Virus record (IMG/VR): IMGVR_UViG_3300008120_004222
Span: 1-20,005 of that record
Origin: a virus
DNA: 20,005 nucleotides
Strand: one strand, 5' to 3'
Each line of letters begins with the position of its first letter. The first letter of the stretch is position 1. A program made the translations under genes and the position numbers. Positions 6,804-14,556 of this stretch are shown in pieces. The notes under the pieces are model-generated. The model had not been told where the DNA came from. It did no database searches and was given only the letters and a program-made list of their open reading frames with translations.

Positions 6804-8114
6804 TTAGCGAGTAATTTCTTCCCAGTCTATAGATGCAAATGCTTGGTCGCTGTTTGCAGCGCCTGAACAAGCAACGGTAAAATCTGTTGTGGCTCCAGTG
6901 AACGGATCTCGTTCTAACTGGAATCTGAATAAAGCTTCTTTAAGAATTTCGATAGCTTGTGTAGCCTGTGTAGTAATACCCAAAAACCCTGAGGCCATCA
7001 CTAGCCCACCAGTCAAACCAGTAGCTGTAATATTATATTCTATAGCTGAATCTGCTCCTGCTGATACCCAAGTGCCTGCAGTAGGTGAGCAACCTTTCAT
7101 TATGCGCCAAGATATTGTAGTGTTATTACCCTTACCAAGAATATTGACAGCCGTTGGTATTACTATTGCATCGGTTCTACCAGCTTTTAATCGTATAGAT
7201 GCAATAGGGTAATATGTACCAGCAGTAGCCATAGTATATGGCGCTGTTAAAACAGTTGATACTGATTGCTGAATACCTCTAAGCTCATATCCACCTTCGC
7301 TCATAACGGATGAGCAAATTTGCTTTAATGTGCTGTCGCTAGAGGTCGTACCAAAATTGGTGATTTCATATCTGAGAGGTAGAGATGCTGTTGACATATA
7401 TGGTAATGTGTTTACGTTGTCATTATGAAATACATGACCGGGTAACATCAAACCATCGATGACAAAGCCCATTCGTACATCACCAACACCTAACCATTCG
7501 ATATCTGTCCAAAGAATATTAGCCTTTGTGAGATTGATACCTGAAGTATGTTCACTACCCACAGGGCCCTGCGAAGATGCACCAGTACCATCAAATTTGT
7601 CTATATTCCAATTAGCTCTAGCAACCTTTGTATCAACTACAACACCAGACGTTTTCGACCTCTTTACAAAATAGATGTCAGAATTGGATTGCTCAAGAAA
7701 TATTCCATTAGAGTCATTGAAATAACCAATTCTTTGACGTAGATTTGGCTTAGCTTCATTAAAGACAAAAGTATTCATTAGTAATAAAGATTTACCGGGC
7801 TGATATGCAAATACCTTCTTTGTTTCACGAATTACTTGCTGCCCACTACCGGTACCAACATTCATATTGATTAGAGACTGATTATTCGCAAATGCATATG
7901 TCGTGCCTGCAGTATTTGATGTGGCCCATAGATTGTTATCGACATATCTGTGCTGACTGTCAAATAATGTTAGTGGATTAGATGTACGAATACGACCAAA
8001 TGCATCCGTTGCAGTTCCGGATGGCGTCAGACGATTGGACAGCATATTCACTTCGAACCTGGTGATCAGGTTCGCACCATCTAACTTATTAGTATCTGTC
8101 CGAAACTGTGCCAT
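6804..8114 (-). CDS. Virion structural protein (436 aa)
   Basis: Residues about 35-60 read DAFGRIRTSNPLTLFDSQHRY. RETKKVFAYQPGKSLLLMNTF and LRQRIGYFNDSNGIFLEQ follow. I recognise this series from large structural proteins of marine phages, where the domain often precedes receptor-contacting parts. The rest is beta-rich, with frequent G/T/S and few charges, as in tail or capsid-surface proteins. The ATG directly abuts the TAA of the 1092-aa gene (TAAATG), so translation is coupled. I cannot tell tail from head decoration. Confidence 0.75.
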   Translation of the reverse strand: MAQFRTDTNKLDGANLITRFEVNMLSNRLTPSGTATDAFGRIRTSNPLTLFDSQHRYVDNNLWATSNTAGTTYAFANNQSLINMNVGTGSGQQVIRETKKVFAYQPGKSLLLMNTFVFNEAKPNLRQRIGYFNDSNGIFLEQSNSDIYFVKRSKTSGVVVDTKVARANWNIDKFDGTGASSQGPVGSEHTSGINLTKANILWTDIEWLGVGDVRMGFVIDGLMLPGHVFHNDNVNTLPYMSTASLPLRYEITNFGTTSSDSTLKQICSSVMSEGGYELRGIQQSVSTVLTAPYTMATAGTYYPIASIRLKAGRTDAIVIPTAVNILGKGNNTTISWRIMKGCSPTAGTWVSAGADSAIEYNITATGLTGGLVMASGFLGITTQATQAIEILKEALFRFQLERDPFTGATTDFTVACSGAANSDQAFASIDWEEITR

Positions 8115-11100
8115 TTACCAGGCCCTGCAAGACCAGTAGCGTGCTTTCCAGCGCGGCCCTGGGTTATCGCAGTTATGACGCGCGCGGAAGTTGCTGCGGC
8201 GACCAGGGATGTTCTTCTTGATCGTCATATTGGGATCACCAAAGCGAACGATCACAACCTTACCAGCACCGTTTGTCGTATAAACGGCAGACTTCTTAGG
8301 GCCACCTGGGGTGCGGAATGGCTTATTCAAAGTCACCTTGCGGCCCTGATATTCAGCCTCGGTGATCTCCAGCTCCTCTTCGACATCATCGCACTGGCAG
8401 TTGCCACCGCAACCACAACCTGCATCTTCTTCCTCTTCGACTGAAGGATGATTAGCATAGCCGAATTGTGCGCGAATACCTAGCTGTTGAGCAGTTGGTG
8501 CATCCATGATTCCAGGTACAAAATCCTCAGACAATTCTGTTTGTTCACGGAGACCAGCTAGGGCCCTGCGTACATCTTCAAATGTCTTCGGTGACTTTGA
8601 ATCTTCTGTTGTCTGCTTTGCCCATGGCACTGGCGCCATATAGCGAGCGTCATTAGCAGATTCATTCTGTCCTGGTGTATCTTTCTTATAATTCTTTACT
8701 AAAGAATCTGTACCAGTCTCACGATGCAGAGGATTTGGATCACCCTCAACCTTTAGTTTCTTATGAACCTTGCGATATACAACTCTACCATCAGGTAGCT
8801 TTTCTTTCTTATATTCAAAGTCAGCGGATTTAACTGCTTCATCAACATCTTTTATATCTTTAACATTATGACCTGATTTCTTTAATGTATCAAGCTTGCT
8901 CTTATGCACTAAAGAGCCAATTTCCACATCGGATACCTGATGACCTAGCTCATGAACCCTATACATGTCACCATGTTCACGGTCAACATGCACAGCCATG
9001 GGGTCTAGCTTTCTTTCTTTAACTTCGACACCTTCTTTGCGAACCTTAGAAGCTAAATCCTTGTCAGCTCCACCCCATGTACCCTTACCCTTGGTGATGA
9101 AAGAGTTTACACGAGCATAGGCCCACTGTTGTTGATTGGCGCCTGGACGATGACCAGTCTTCCATGCGGCCATACCACGATTATAAACCTGACGCAATAC
9201 GCTAACTGGAATACCAGATTTTTCAGCCTTCTTTGCTAGACCTTGATCGGCCGCTTCTTCGACTGACATCTTTGGCTTAACATGTTTAATCAGTTTGCCA
9301 ACTTTACGATCTTTGACTGGATCTTTACCATTGTATTCGTGTGTTCTAGTTTCATAGTGATCCATACCATCATCATCGAGGTGACGTACACTATGAGTTA
9401 TCTTTGACCCATCAGAGGATACATGAATGGACTGCGCCCGACCATGCTTATCTTCTAGATGCTTTTTGACATGAGCTGGAACCCTCCAGCTTGCATTTCC
9501 GTCTTTAGTCGCTTCTGCAATTCGCTCGACTTCTTCATCGCGCTGCATCATTTTCTTGCGGAGATCCTGCATCTTCATGGATTCTCTCTCCCTCTCGTGC
9601 TTTTTAGCTAAAGTATCTTTTTCTCTGCGATGCTTATCTTGCATCAGCTTTGATGCGCTATCGGCGGATTCCAGATCATATCTTGATGTCGGAACTGCAT
9701 GGCTCAAAGGTTCTGTAGTCGGATCTAAACCGTGAGGAACGATTCCTCTAAACATGTCCCGATAACCAGCAGCTTCCGCGAACTGCTCAAATCTCTTGTT
9801 ATATGAAGCAGACAGATATGAATATCGCACGGGCAGCTCCGGTGGATTGAATTGAACATCATTCGCATTATAGTTATCGCCAAATTGTCTGCGATATTTC
9901 ATTGTATGAACACTTGTCTTAGTCTTTTTACTATCACCAGGCGCTGCCTTATATGCGCTTGGATCACTATCTGACATCTTTGTCTGTCTCTTAAATTGAG
10001 ACTTACGTTTGCTAGCAGTCGACTTGTCTAGGCCTGAATAATAGCGATGGCCTTCCATTGATAATTCTTTGTCGCCCAGCTCTGATTGAATCGACCACAA
10101 TTTCTGTAGATCACCTCTGCTGCGAAGTAACTTATAGACTATATTCTCAACACTATATTCGCCACCTTTAGCTAGGCCTGAACTACGCATTTCACGAAGC
10201 TCTGCCAGCAAAGCTCCAATTTTCGACATATCATTTGATTTTATGGCTGCATCGATCTCATCTTTATACTGACGATATTTGCTACGCACACTGACATCAT
10301 CCATGGTAGGCTTTTGATTAGTAGGATGCTTGACCCATTTGTCATTTTGGATGCTATACACACCAGAGCTAACCGCAGGCTCTTCGGTCGGTTCGATATA
10401 TAGCTCAACCTCAAAACCGCGAATCGTAATATTGTGCATCTGATTCCAGAGGCTTTTCTTTGCATCGAATAGCTGGCGCATATATGCGCGCATTGATGCA
10501 CCACCCTTTAGCTTCACAACCACATGTAGATCGATATCACTATGATCAGTATAATGATAGCTAGCATTAGAACCAGTGAATACAATATCTTTGACATCGA
10601 GAGGTACTGCAACAAAACGAATAAACTGATCTGCAATCTTGCGTAACTGAATGCGAACCTCAGGCATCAAGCGATCATCAGCAAATAGCTTATGATTTAA
10701 TTCATCGTGTGCACCGATAGCCTCGCTTGAACGAGGTTCATCGGGCCCATCAGGATCTTCTTCATGCTGCATCGATACTGCAGTCTCGGGTGGTGCTCTA
10801 TCCGCAGGAACAAACATATTCACGCCACCGCCGAACGGATCACCCTCTTCAACGTGACCCATACCAGAGCGAACCATCTTCATCACCCTATGTGACGATG
10901 ACCGTAAACCTGATGGTAGACCTGATTTGAAGGCTTCGTGATTTTTGTTTTTTGCGTGTTCTCGCATCTTGGATGCTGACATACCTTCAGCGCCTTCAGC
11001 ATCCGGGTCACGCTCCCCCGCAGAATGGACATGTATTTTATCAAAATGATAGTCCTTTCCATTATATTTGTGCAGAAGCTCATGCATTTCTTTGTGACGG

Positions 11101-11393
11101 TCACCACCTACCACGACATGAACTTCCTTACGACCTTGCTTATGAAGATGCTTCATCACATCAATGATAGTTTTATGTGGACCAGACTGAACAGAAGATC
11201 CAAAAGCTTTACGAGCTAGACCAACCTTCTGTCCATGCGACAGAGGATTTTTCTTGCTATCTTGTGTATGTGATAAATGAACCTCGGCGTCTGCACCATG
11301 CTTCTTTGCTACGGAATGCAAATGATCTACCAGTTTTTGGTGACCAATAGTAGGCGGGTTCATGCGCCCAAAAGTAATTGCAACAGGCTTCAT
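8115..11393 (-). CDS. 1092-aa multidomain protein: cytidylyltransferase-like + MNT-type nucleotidyltransferase + C-terminal phage domains
   Basis: Residues 1-170 resemble the HIGH-superfamily nucleotidyltransferases (NMN adenylyl/cytidylyltransferase type): FGRMNPPTIGH at 8-18 and GMSASKMR at 137-144, equivalent to ISSTxxR. Residues 225-390 resemble an MNT/polymerase-beta nucleotidyltransferase: GSNAS at 274-278 and DIDL at 286-289; the third acidic position may be VELY near 329. Residues 577-625 are a charged coiled-coil. Residues 715-785 (SGIPVSVLRQVYNRGMAAWK, then GHRPG, then FITKGKGTWGGADKDL) resemble what I recall as DUF5824. Four cysteines cluster at 993-1001. The last 80 residues end in FRARHNCDNPGP and ARYWSCRAW, a recurring terminal module of marine phage proteins. 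IAE/A at 625-628 and ITE/A at 1010-1013 could be prohead-protease sites. GGGAGG precedes the ATG. Probably packaged in the virion; biochemical function unknown. Confidence 0.75.
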   Translation of the reverse strand: MKPVAITFGRMNPPTIGHQKLVDHLHSVAKKHGADAEVHLSHTQDSKKNPLSHGQKVGLARKAFGSSVQSGPHKTIIDVMKHLHKQGRKEVHVVVGGDRHKEMHELLHKYNGKDYHFDKIHVHSAGERDPDAEGAEGMSASKMREHAKNKNHEAFKSGLPSGLRSSSHRVMKMVRSGMGHVEEGDPFGGGVNMFVPADRAPPETAVSMQHEEDPDGPDEPRSSEAIGAHDELNHKLFADDRLMPEVRIQLRKIADQFIRFVAVPLDVKDIVFTGSNASYHYTDHSDIDLHVVVKLKGGASMRAYMRQLFDAKKSLWNQMHNITIRGFEVELYIEPTEEPAVSSGVYSIQNDKWVKHPTNQKPTMDDVSVRSKYRQYKDEIDAAIKSNDMSKIGALLAELREMRSSGLAKGGEYSVENIVYKLLRSRGDLQKLWSIQSELGDKELSMEGHRYYSGLDKSTASKRKSQFKRQTKMSDSDPSAYKAAPGDSKKTKTSVHTMKYRRQFGDNYNANDVQFNPPELPVRYSYLSASYNKRFEQFAEAAGYRDMFRGIVPHGLDPTTEPLSHAVPTSRYDLESADSASKLMQDKHRREKDTLAKKHERERESMKMQDLRKKMMQRDEEVERIAEATKDGNASWRVPAHVKKHLEDKHGRAQSIHVSSDGSKITHSVRHLDDDGMDHYETRTHEYNGKDPVKDRKVGKLIKHVKPKMSVEEAADQGLAKKAEKSGIPVSVLRQVYNRGMAAWKTGHRPGANQQQWAYARVNSFITKGKGTWGGADKDLASKVRKEGVEVKERKLDPMAVHVDREHGDMYRVHELGHQVSDVEIGSLVHKSKLDTLKKSGHNVKDIKDVDEAVKSADFEYKKEKLPDGRVVYRKVHKKLKVEGDPNPLHRETGTDSLVKNYKKDTPGQNESANDARYMAPVPWAKQTTEDSKSPKTFEDVRRALAGLREQTELSEDFVPGIMDAPTAQQLGIRAQFGYANHPSVEEEEDAGCGCGGNCQCDDVEEELEITEAEYQGRKVTLNKPFRTPGGPKKSAVYTTNGAGKVVIVRFGDPNMTIKKNIPGRRSNFRARHNCDNPGPRWKARYWSCRAW

Positions 11394-11450
11394 TTGCCCT
11401 CCCTACGCTGGTTTTCCGTGGACTATACAGCGTTGACCTATTTAGGGATT

Positions 11451-12626
11451 CTAGCCTCTTGCTGATAAAAGATTGGCTCTGCTAAATTCTGCGCGGTCAA
11501 CTAGCTTAGTGGGAGCACCATTCTTAATTGCAACGAAGCCCTCAGGTTTTGCAGCTTGACCACCTATGGTATGCTGAAATGATCCTGGATTTGATGATAA
11601 TGCATGAACCAGAACATCTTTAGCACGTTGTAGATGTCCATGCAATTCAAAAGCTTTGTCTATATGTTGTCTATTAGCATCAAGATGATCAAGTGAATCT
11701 TTTAATTCTTGCTGTTTAACACTACGCGCTTTATCAGTTTTTAATGTTGATAATGCTTTTGCTTGTCTAGATGTGACGTATTTTTTAAGACCATCTGTAG
11801 TAGGCTTAGTGCCTTGACGGACAGTATCATTGATATACATCTTTATATTATCGCGATGTCTTTCAACAGCCTTATGGGATGATGATGTCATTGAAGATGC
11901 TACAGCTTTAGCCTTCTTCATATGACTTTCAAATTCGCGCTCTTGAGCTGATGTATATCCAGTACGTTCCACAGGATGCTCAACAGAAATCATATGAACA
12001 TCTGGATGCTGTTTAAATGATGATGTGTCAGGCTCAAATCCAGCCTTCATATCAGTCAATGTTTTACCTTGATATTTTGTATGCACAGCCACACCAAGCT
12101 GGGCTCGTGATACCTTCTTACCAACAGGACTATCTTTAGGTACTGAATATGTTATTGTATTAGGCTTGAAATTTAGTGTATCTCCTGAAGTCTTTACATC
12201 TTCAGGAGTATGCATAATATCGCCTTGATATACAGCACCCTTAGGTGTTACCTTGGGTAGATGTTTTAGTGCAGCCTTTAGCTTTGATACTAGACCTGGC
12301 GCATGACCATGATTAGCTTCTATATCTTGATCTGTATAATTGATCTTGGGCTTTACATTGAAGGCTGATTTTGATGCAACAAAAAATTTACCTGTTTCAG
12401 GATGATGACCAAATACTATTGATGGTGATCCATCATATTTCATCGTTACCTTGACATTAGAACCATCTTTGCGGCGAAGCTGATTATGTACAGCATTTAG
12501 TGTATCAGCAGCGTGCTTAAAACCCGCAGCACCTGCATTGATAGGATGATCCTCAGCATGTTCTAGATGCTTTAGCTTGTCATCAGCCGCTACAGATTCA
12601 GATAAAAATTTTGCGAACCCTGTCAT
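11451..12626 (-). CDS. Ligase/nucleotidyltransferase-like protein with KxDG motif (391 aa)
   Basis: VTMKYDGSPSIVFG places KYDG at residues 63-66, matching motif I (KxDG) of covalent nucleotidyltransferases: DNA and RNA ligases and capping enzymes. Later landmarks fit loosely: FFVASKSAF (81-89, motif III-like), YQGDIM (133-138) and LNFKPNTITY (151-160). Motifs IV and V are not clear, so activity is uncertain. The C-terminal half is helical and basic. The N-terminus, MTGFAKFLSES, has FLSE at residues 7-10, at the same place as FIAE in T4 internal head proteins. GAGGT lies 5 nt before the ATG. It follows the nuclease-like gene by 7 nt. A role on nucleic acid ends is the natural guess, with packaging into the capsid inferred from the N-terminus. 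Confidence 0.65.
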   Translation of the reverse strand: MTGFAKFLSESVAADDKLKHLEHAEDHPINAGAAGFKHAADTLNAVHNQLRRKDGSNVKVTMKYDGSPSIVFGHHPETGKFFVASKSAFNVKPKINYTDQDIEANHGHAPGLVSKLKAALKHLPKVTPKGAVYQGDIMHTPEDVKTSGDTLNFKPNTITYSVPKDSPVGKKVSRAQLGVAVHTKYQGKTLTDMKAGFEPDTSSFKQHPDVHMISVEHPVERTGYTSAQEREFESHMKKAKAVASSMTSSSHKAVERHRDNIKMYINDTVRQGTKPTTDGLKKYVTSRQAKALSTLKTDKARSVKQQELKDSLDHLDANRQHIDKAFELHGHLQRAKDVLVHALSSNPGSFQHTIGGQAAKPEGFVAIKNGAPTKLVDRAEFSRANLLSARG

Positions 12627-12633
12627 ATCTACC

Positions 12634-13377
12634 TCACACGAAACACGAAAGATTTATTTTTTTCTTGTCAATCGTGACACTTTTACCATCTACAGGGGCT
12701 ATATTGAAAGGAGATTTATTTGTCATAGAAAATTGCATTTCAAAAGTAAATTGGTAATTATCACTTCCCTTATATTGTACCCTAGCACGATATATTGCTT
12801 TAGCTGATTGAGAAAATCTAGGAACTCCTTTTAAACCAAAAGGATTAGAAGAACCAAAAAGATAAAAACCGTGGGTACCAACATTGACATAATATGTCTT
12901 TTTTCTATTATAATAATCTTCTATCTTAGAAGCTGGGATTTCACCTTTAATATCTTTGAATATTGAAAGGTCACGTTCATATCTTTGTCTAGCAGTCATC
13001 TGCCCTGCTGTAGCTTCCCATAGATCATCTTTATCTCTTTTAAATGGTATTTCTTTCCATTGTTTTTTAATAGTATCAAATAGACCGACATATTCGGCAA
13101 GTTCAGCAATGAATATCTTTTCTTTATCCTCAGGTCCTATCTTACCAAATCCCCATGGTGATCTTCTATTTTTGCCATCATATTTTATGACTAATGATCC
13201 TGCCGAGGCCGCTGTTATTTTTAATTCACAACCTGCAGTCTTTTTCTTATACATAAGCATTAAATCCGGTTGATCAGAGCCGGCGCCCGCAGGTTTAAAA
13301 TCTTTGGGGACAAATCCCATAGGTTTTAATATTTTTGCTGTATTTTCTTCATAAAGAAATCCTTGCTGAGCTGCCAT
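12634..13377 (-). CDS. PD-(D/E)XK nuclease-like protein (247 aa)
   Basis: GSDQPDLMLMY followed by AGCELKITAAS gives PD (residues 37-38) and E-L-K (51-53) with a 12-residue gap, the signature spacing of PD-(D/E)XK nucleases. An upstream glutamate in GFLYEE (10-11) suits the conserved N-terminal helix. The remainder is mixed alpha/beta with no other recognised domain. FLYE at residues 7-10 also fits the [F/W]-L-x-E start shared with the two neighbours. GGGGG lies 5 nt before the ATG, and the gap to the upstream stop is 1 nt. The gene is more A/T-rich than its late neighbours. Cutting host DNA or processing phage DNA after entry are possible roles. Motif evidence is good but short. Confidence 0.65.
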   Translation of the reverse strand: MAAQQGFLYEENTAKILKPMGFVPKDFKPAGAGSDQPDLMLMYKKKTAGCELKITAASAGSLVIKYDGKNRRSPWGFGKIGPEDKEKIFIAELAEYVGLFDTIKKQWKEIPFKRDKDDLWEATAGQMTARQRYERDLSIFKDIKGEIPASKIEDYYNRKKTYYVNVGTHGFYLFGSSNPFGLKGVPRFSQSAKAIYRARVQYKGSDNYQFTFEMQFSMTNKSPFNIAPVDGKSVTIDKKKINLSCFV

Positions 13378-13378
13378 C

Positions 13379-13918
13379 TTAACCCCCGAATTTTTTCATA
13401 TGGCCCTCAATAAATTCAGGAGGAATCGGTTTCTTAAACCGAACCTCTGTAGCCATATAATATTCGGAGTCAGCGGCCTCTGGATTTTTAGCTGTCCATT
13501 TGTAATATTCATTGCGATCCATCATGCGCTTCTTGGCATCACCCATGTTACCACGCAGATCAGCATCCATATTACGCTCTGCCCAATCGGCAGGTATTTT
13601 TAATTTTAAAACTGAGCGTTCGCTATGAGGAGTCGTGGTAGCTTTAGCATTGACACCTCTAAAATGTGCTTCACCCCCACCACCAGACATGGATGCATAT
13701 CCATGTGCGGTATGGGGATCTGGTGTTGTTGAATACATTCCTGTAGATGGATCTGGTCTATTGATACCAGATTTCATCATTGATGCTACATTGCGGTCAT
13801 GCGTGCCATGATATAGGATATAGTGATCACCTTCACGCCACCATCCACGACGTTTCGCTTTATCGAAAGGAAGTCTATTAGACTCCGTTTGTTCGAACAA
13901 CCATCTTTTGAATGACAT
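13379..13918 (-). CDS. ADP-ribosyltransferase-like protein (179 aa), first gene of the late block
   Basis: The pattern ILYHGTHDRNVASMMKSGI (YHGT at residues 36-39), then GMYSTTPDPHTAHGYA (60-75) and a C-terminal ATEVRFKKPI (156-165), follows the H-Y-E layout of diphtheria-toxin/PARP-type ADP-ribosyltransferases. Candidate NAD-binding and catalytic residues are H37, Y62 or Y74, and E158. Such enzymes move ADP-ribose from NAD to proteins or nucleic acids. T4 packages a different, R-S-E-type enzyme (Alt) and injects it to modify host RNA polymerase. The N-terminus MSFKRWLFEQ has WLFE at 6-9, a likely capsid-targeting/cleavage signal. GAGGT precedes the ATG, and a late promoter lies 25 nt upstream. 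Target unknown. Confidence 0.7.
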   Translation of the reverse strand: MSFKRWLFEQTESNRLPFDKAKRRGWWREGDHYILYHGTHDRNVASMMKSGINRPDPSTGMYSTTPDPHTAHGYASMSGGGGEAHFRGVNAKATTTPHSERSVLKLKIPADWAERNMDADLRGNMGDAKKRMMDRNEYYKWTAKNPEAADSEYYMATEVRFKKPIPPEFIEGHMKKFGG

Positions 13919-13942
13919 GGCTACCTCTTTATATGATAGCCA

Positions 13943-13950
13943 TATTTATG
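13943..13950 (-). promoter_or_regulatory. T4-type late promoter (CATAAATA)
   Basis: CATAAATA on the minus strand fits the T4-like late -10 box (TATAAATA; NATAAATA in marine relatives). It overlaps the stop codon of the 142-aa gene and lies 25 nt before the ADP-ribosyltransferase ATG. It is the best late-promoter match I found by reading the whole window, and it falls exactly where replication and host-takeover genes give way to virion genes. Dependence on a gp55/gp33/gp45-type late system is inferred. Confidence 0.65.
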
Positions 13951-14374
13951 AAACTATAAGCTTACCTTCAACCATAGTAAGATTAACTAATTTTCTAGTA
14001 TTGGTTTTGATGTAATCTCGACCACCGTCAATGAATACAGACCCATCTCTACTTTTCCGATAGTCATGTCTATATCCGCTTACGATAATCTCACCATCAT
14101 CTGCAACTGCTCCTGCGATTGGACTAGAAAAAGCTGATGTTGCATCACAGATATATGCATGTCCCTCAGGGCCCAAATAAACTCCAAAGTAATGTTTGTG
14201 AGATGCGTCTTTCAAAATAGGTTGATAGAAAACCTCGACTGGATGCAAACTCCAGTCTCCTGTTTTATCTTTGATAGACCACGCACCAACATATTTTGCA
14301 TCATATAGTCTTTCAACAGATTCTATTTTTAGACTATCATAGAAAGTTGTGGGTATACTAACTTCTTGACTCAT
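13946..14374 (-). CDS. Conserved phage protein of unknown function (142 aa)
   Basis: A soluble, beta-rich protein. Landmarks are YDAKYVGAWSI, HPVEVFYQP, HYFGVYLG, GEIIVSGYRHDYR and FIDGGRDYIK. I believe relatives occur in other T4-like phages without assigned function. Its ATG overlaps the stop of the 61-aa gene (ATGA), so it is translated with the SprT-like operon. Its stop codon is embedded in the late promoter of the next block. No signal peptide or catalytic motif is visible. Confidence 0.75.
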   Translation of the reverse strand: MSQEVSIPTTFYDSLKIESVERLYDAKYVGAWSIKDKTGDWSLHPVEVFYQPILKDASHKHYFGVYLGPEGHAYICDATSAFSSPIAGAVADDGEIIVSGYRHDYRKSRDGSVFIDGGRDYIKTNTRKLVNLTMVEGKLIVS

Positions 14375-14556
14375 TGCATCAACCTATAGCAGAAAAATGC
14401 ACGACGACCTCCAGGAGAATTGTCAAATGCACCAGCATTACCTATATTTGACCAAGTATTACATTCCTCATATGAAGAAGCAAGTAAAAGCTGAACCTTG
14501 GGACTGCCTTCATCTTGCGTAAATACCAAGCTTACTACAACCAGTAACCACATCAT
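14371..14556 (-). CDS. Small protein with hydrophobic N-terminus (61 aa)
   Basis: MMWLLVVVSLVFTQ forms a hydrophobic N-terminal segment of about 13 residues, like a short signal peptide or membrane anchor. The remainder is hydrophilic, with two cysteines (EECNTW and FFCYRL) that could form a disulfide if exported. GGAGGT lies 7 nt before the first ATG. Both ends overlap their neighbours by ATGA junctions (14553-14556 and 14371-14374), which strongly supports translation. It might act at the host membrane. I do not recognise the family. Confidence 0.65.
   Translation of the reverse strand: MMWLLVVVSLVFTQDEGSPKVQLLLASSYEECNTWSNIGNAGAFDNSPGGRRAFFCYRLMQ

Noticed and set aside
8940-8954. HELGH sequence in the 1092-aa protein (residues 814-818), a formal HExxH zinc-protease motif
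   Set aside because: There is no recognisable third ligand or surrounding metallopeptidase pattern, and the stretch is His-rich throughout. Probably chance.
11439-11446. CCTAAATA upstream of the 1092-aa gene as a late promoter
   Set aside because: Only six of eight positions match the late box, so it is too weak to list, although its position 46 nt before the ATG is suitable.
12182-12208. 9-bp inverted repeat CTCCTGAAG...CTTCAGGAG inside the ligase-like gene
   Set aside because: About one repeat of this size is expected by chance in a 20-kb window. No T-run or other context.
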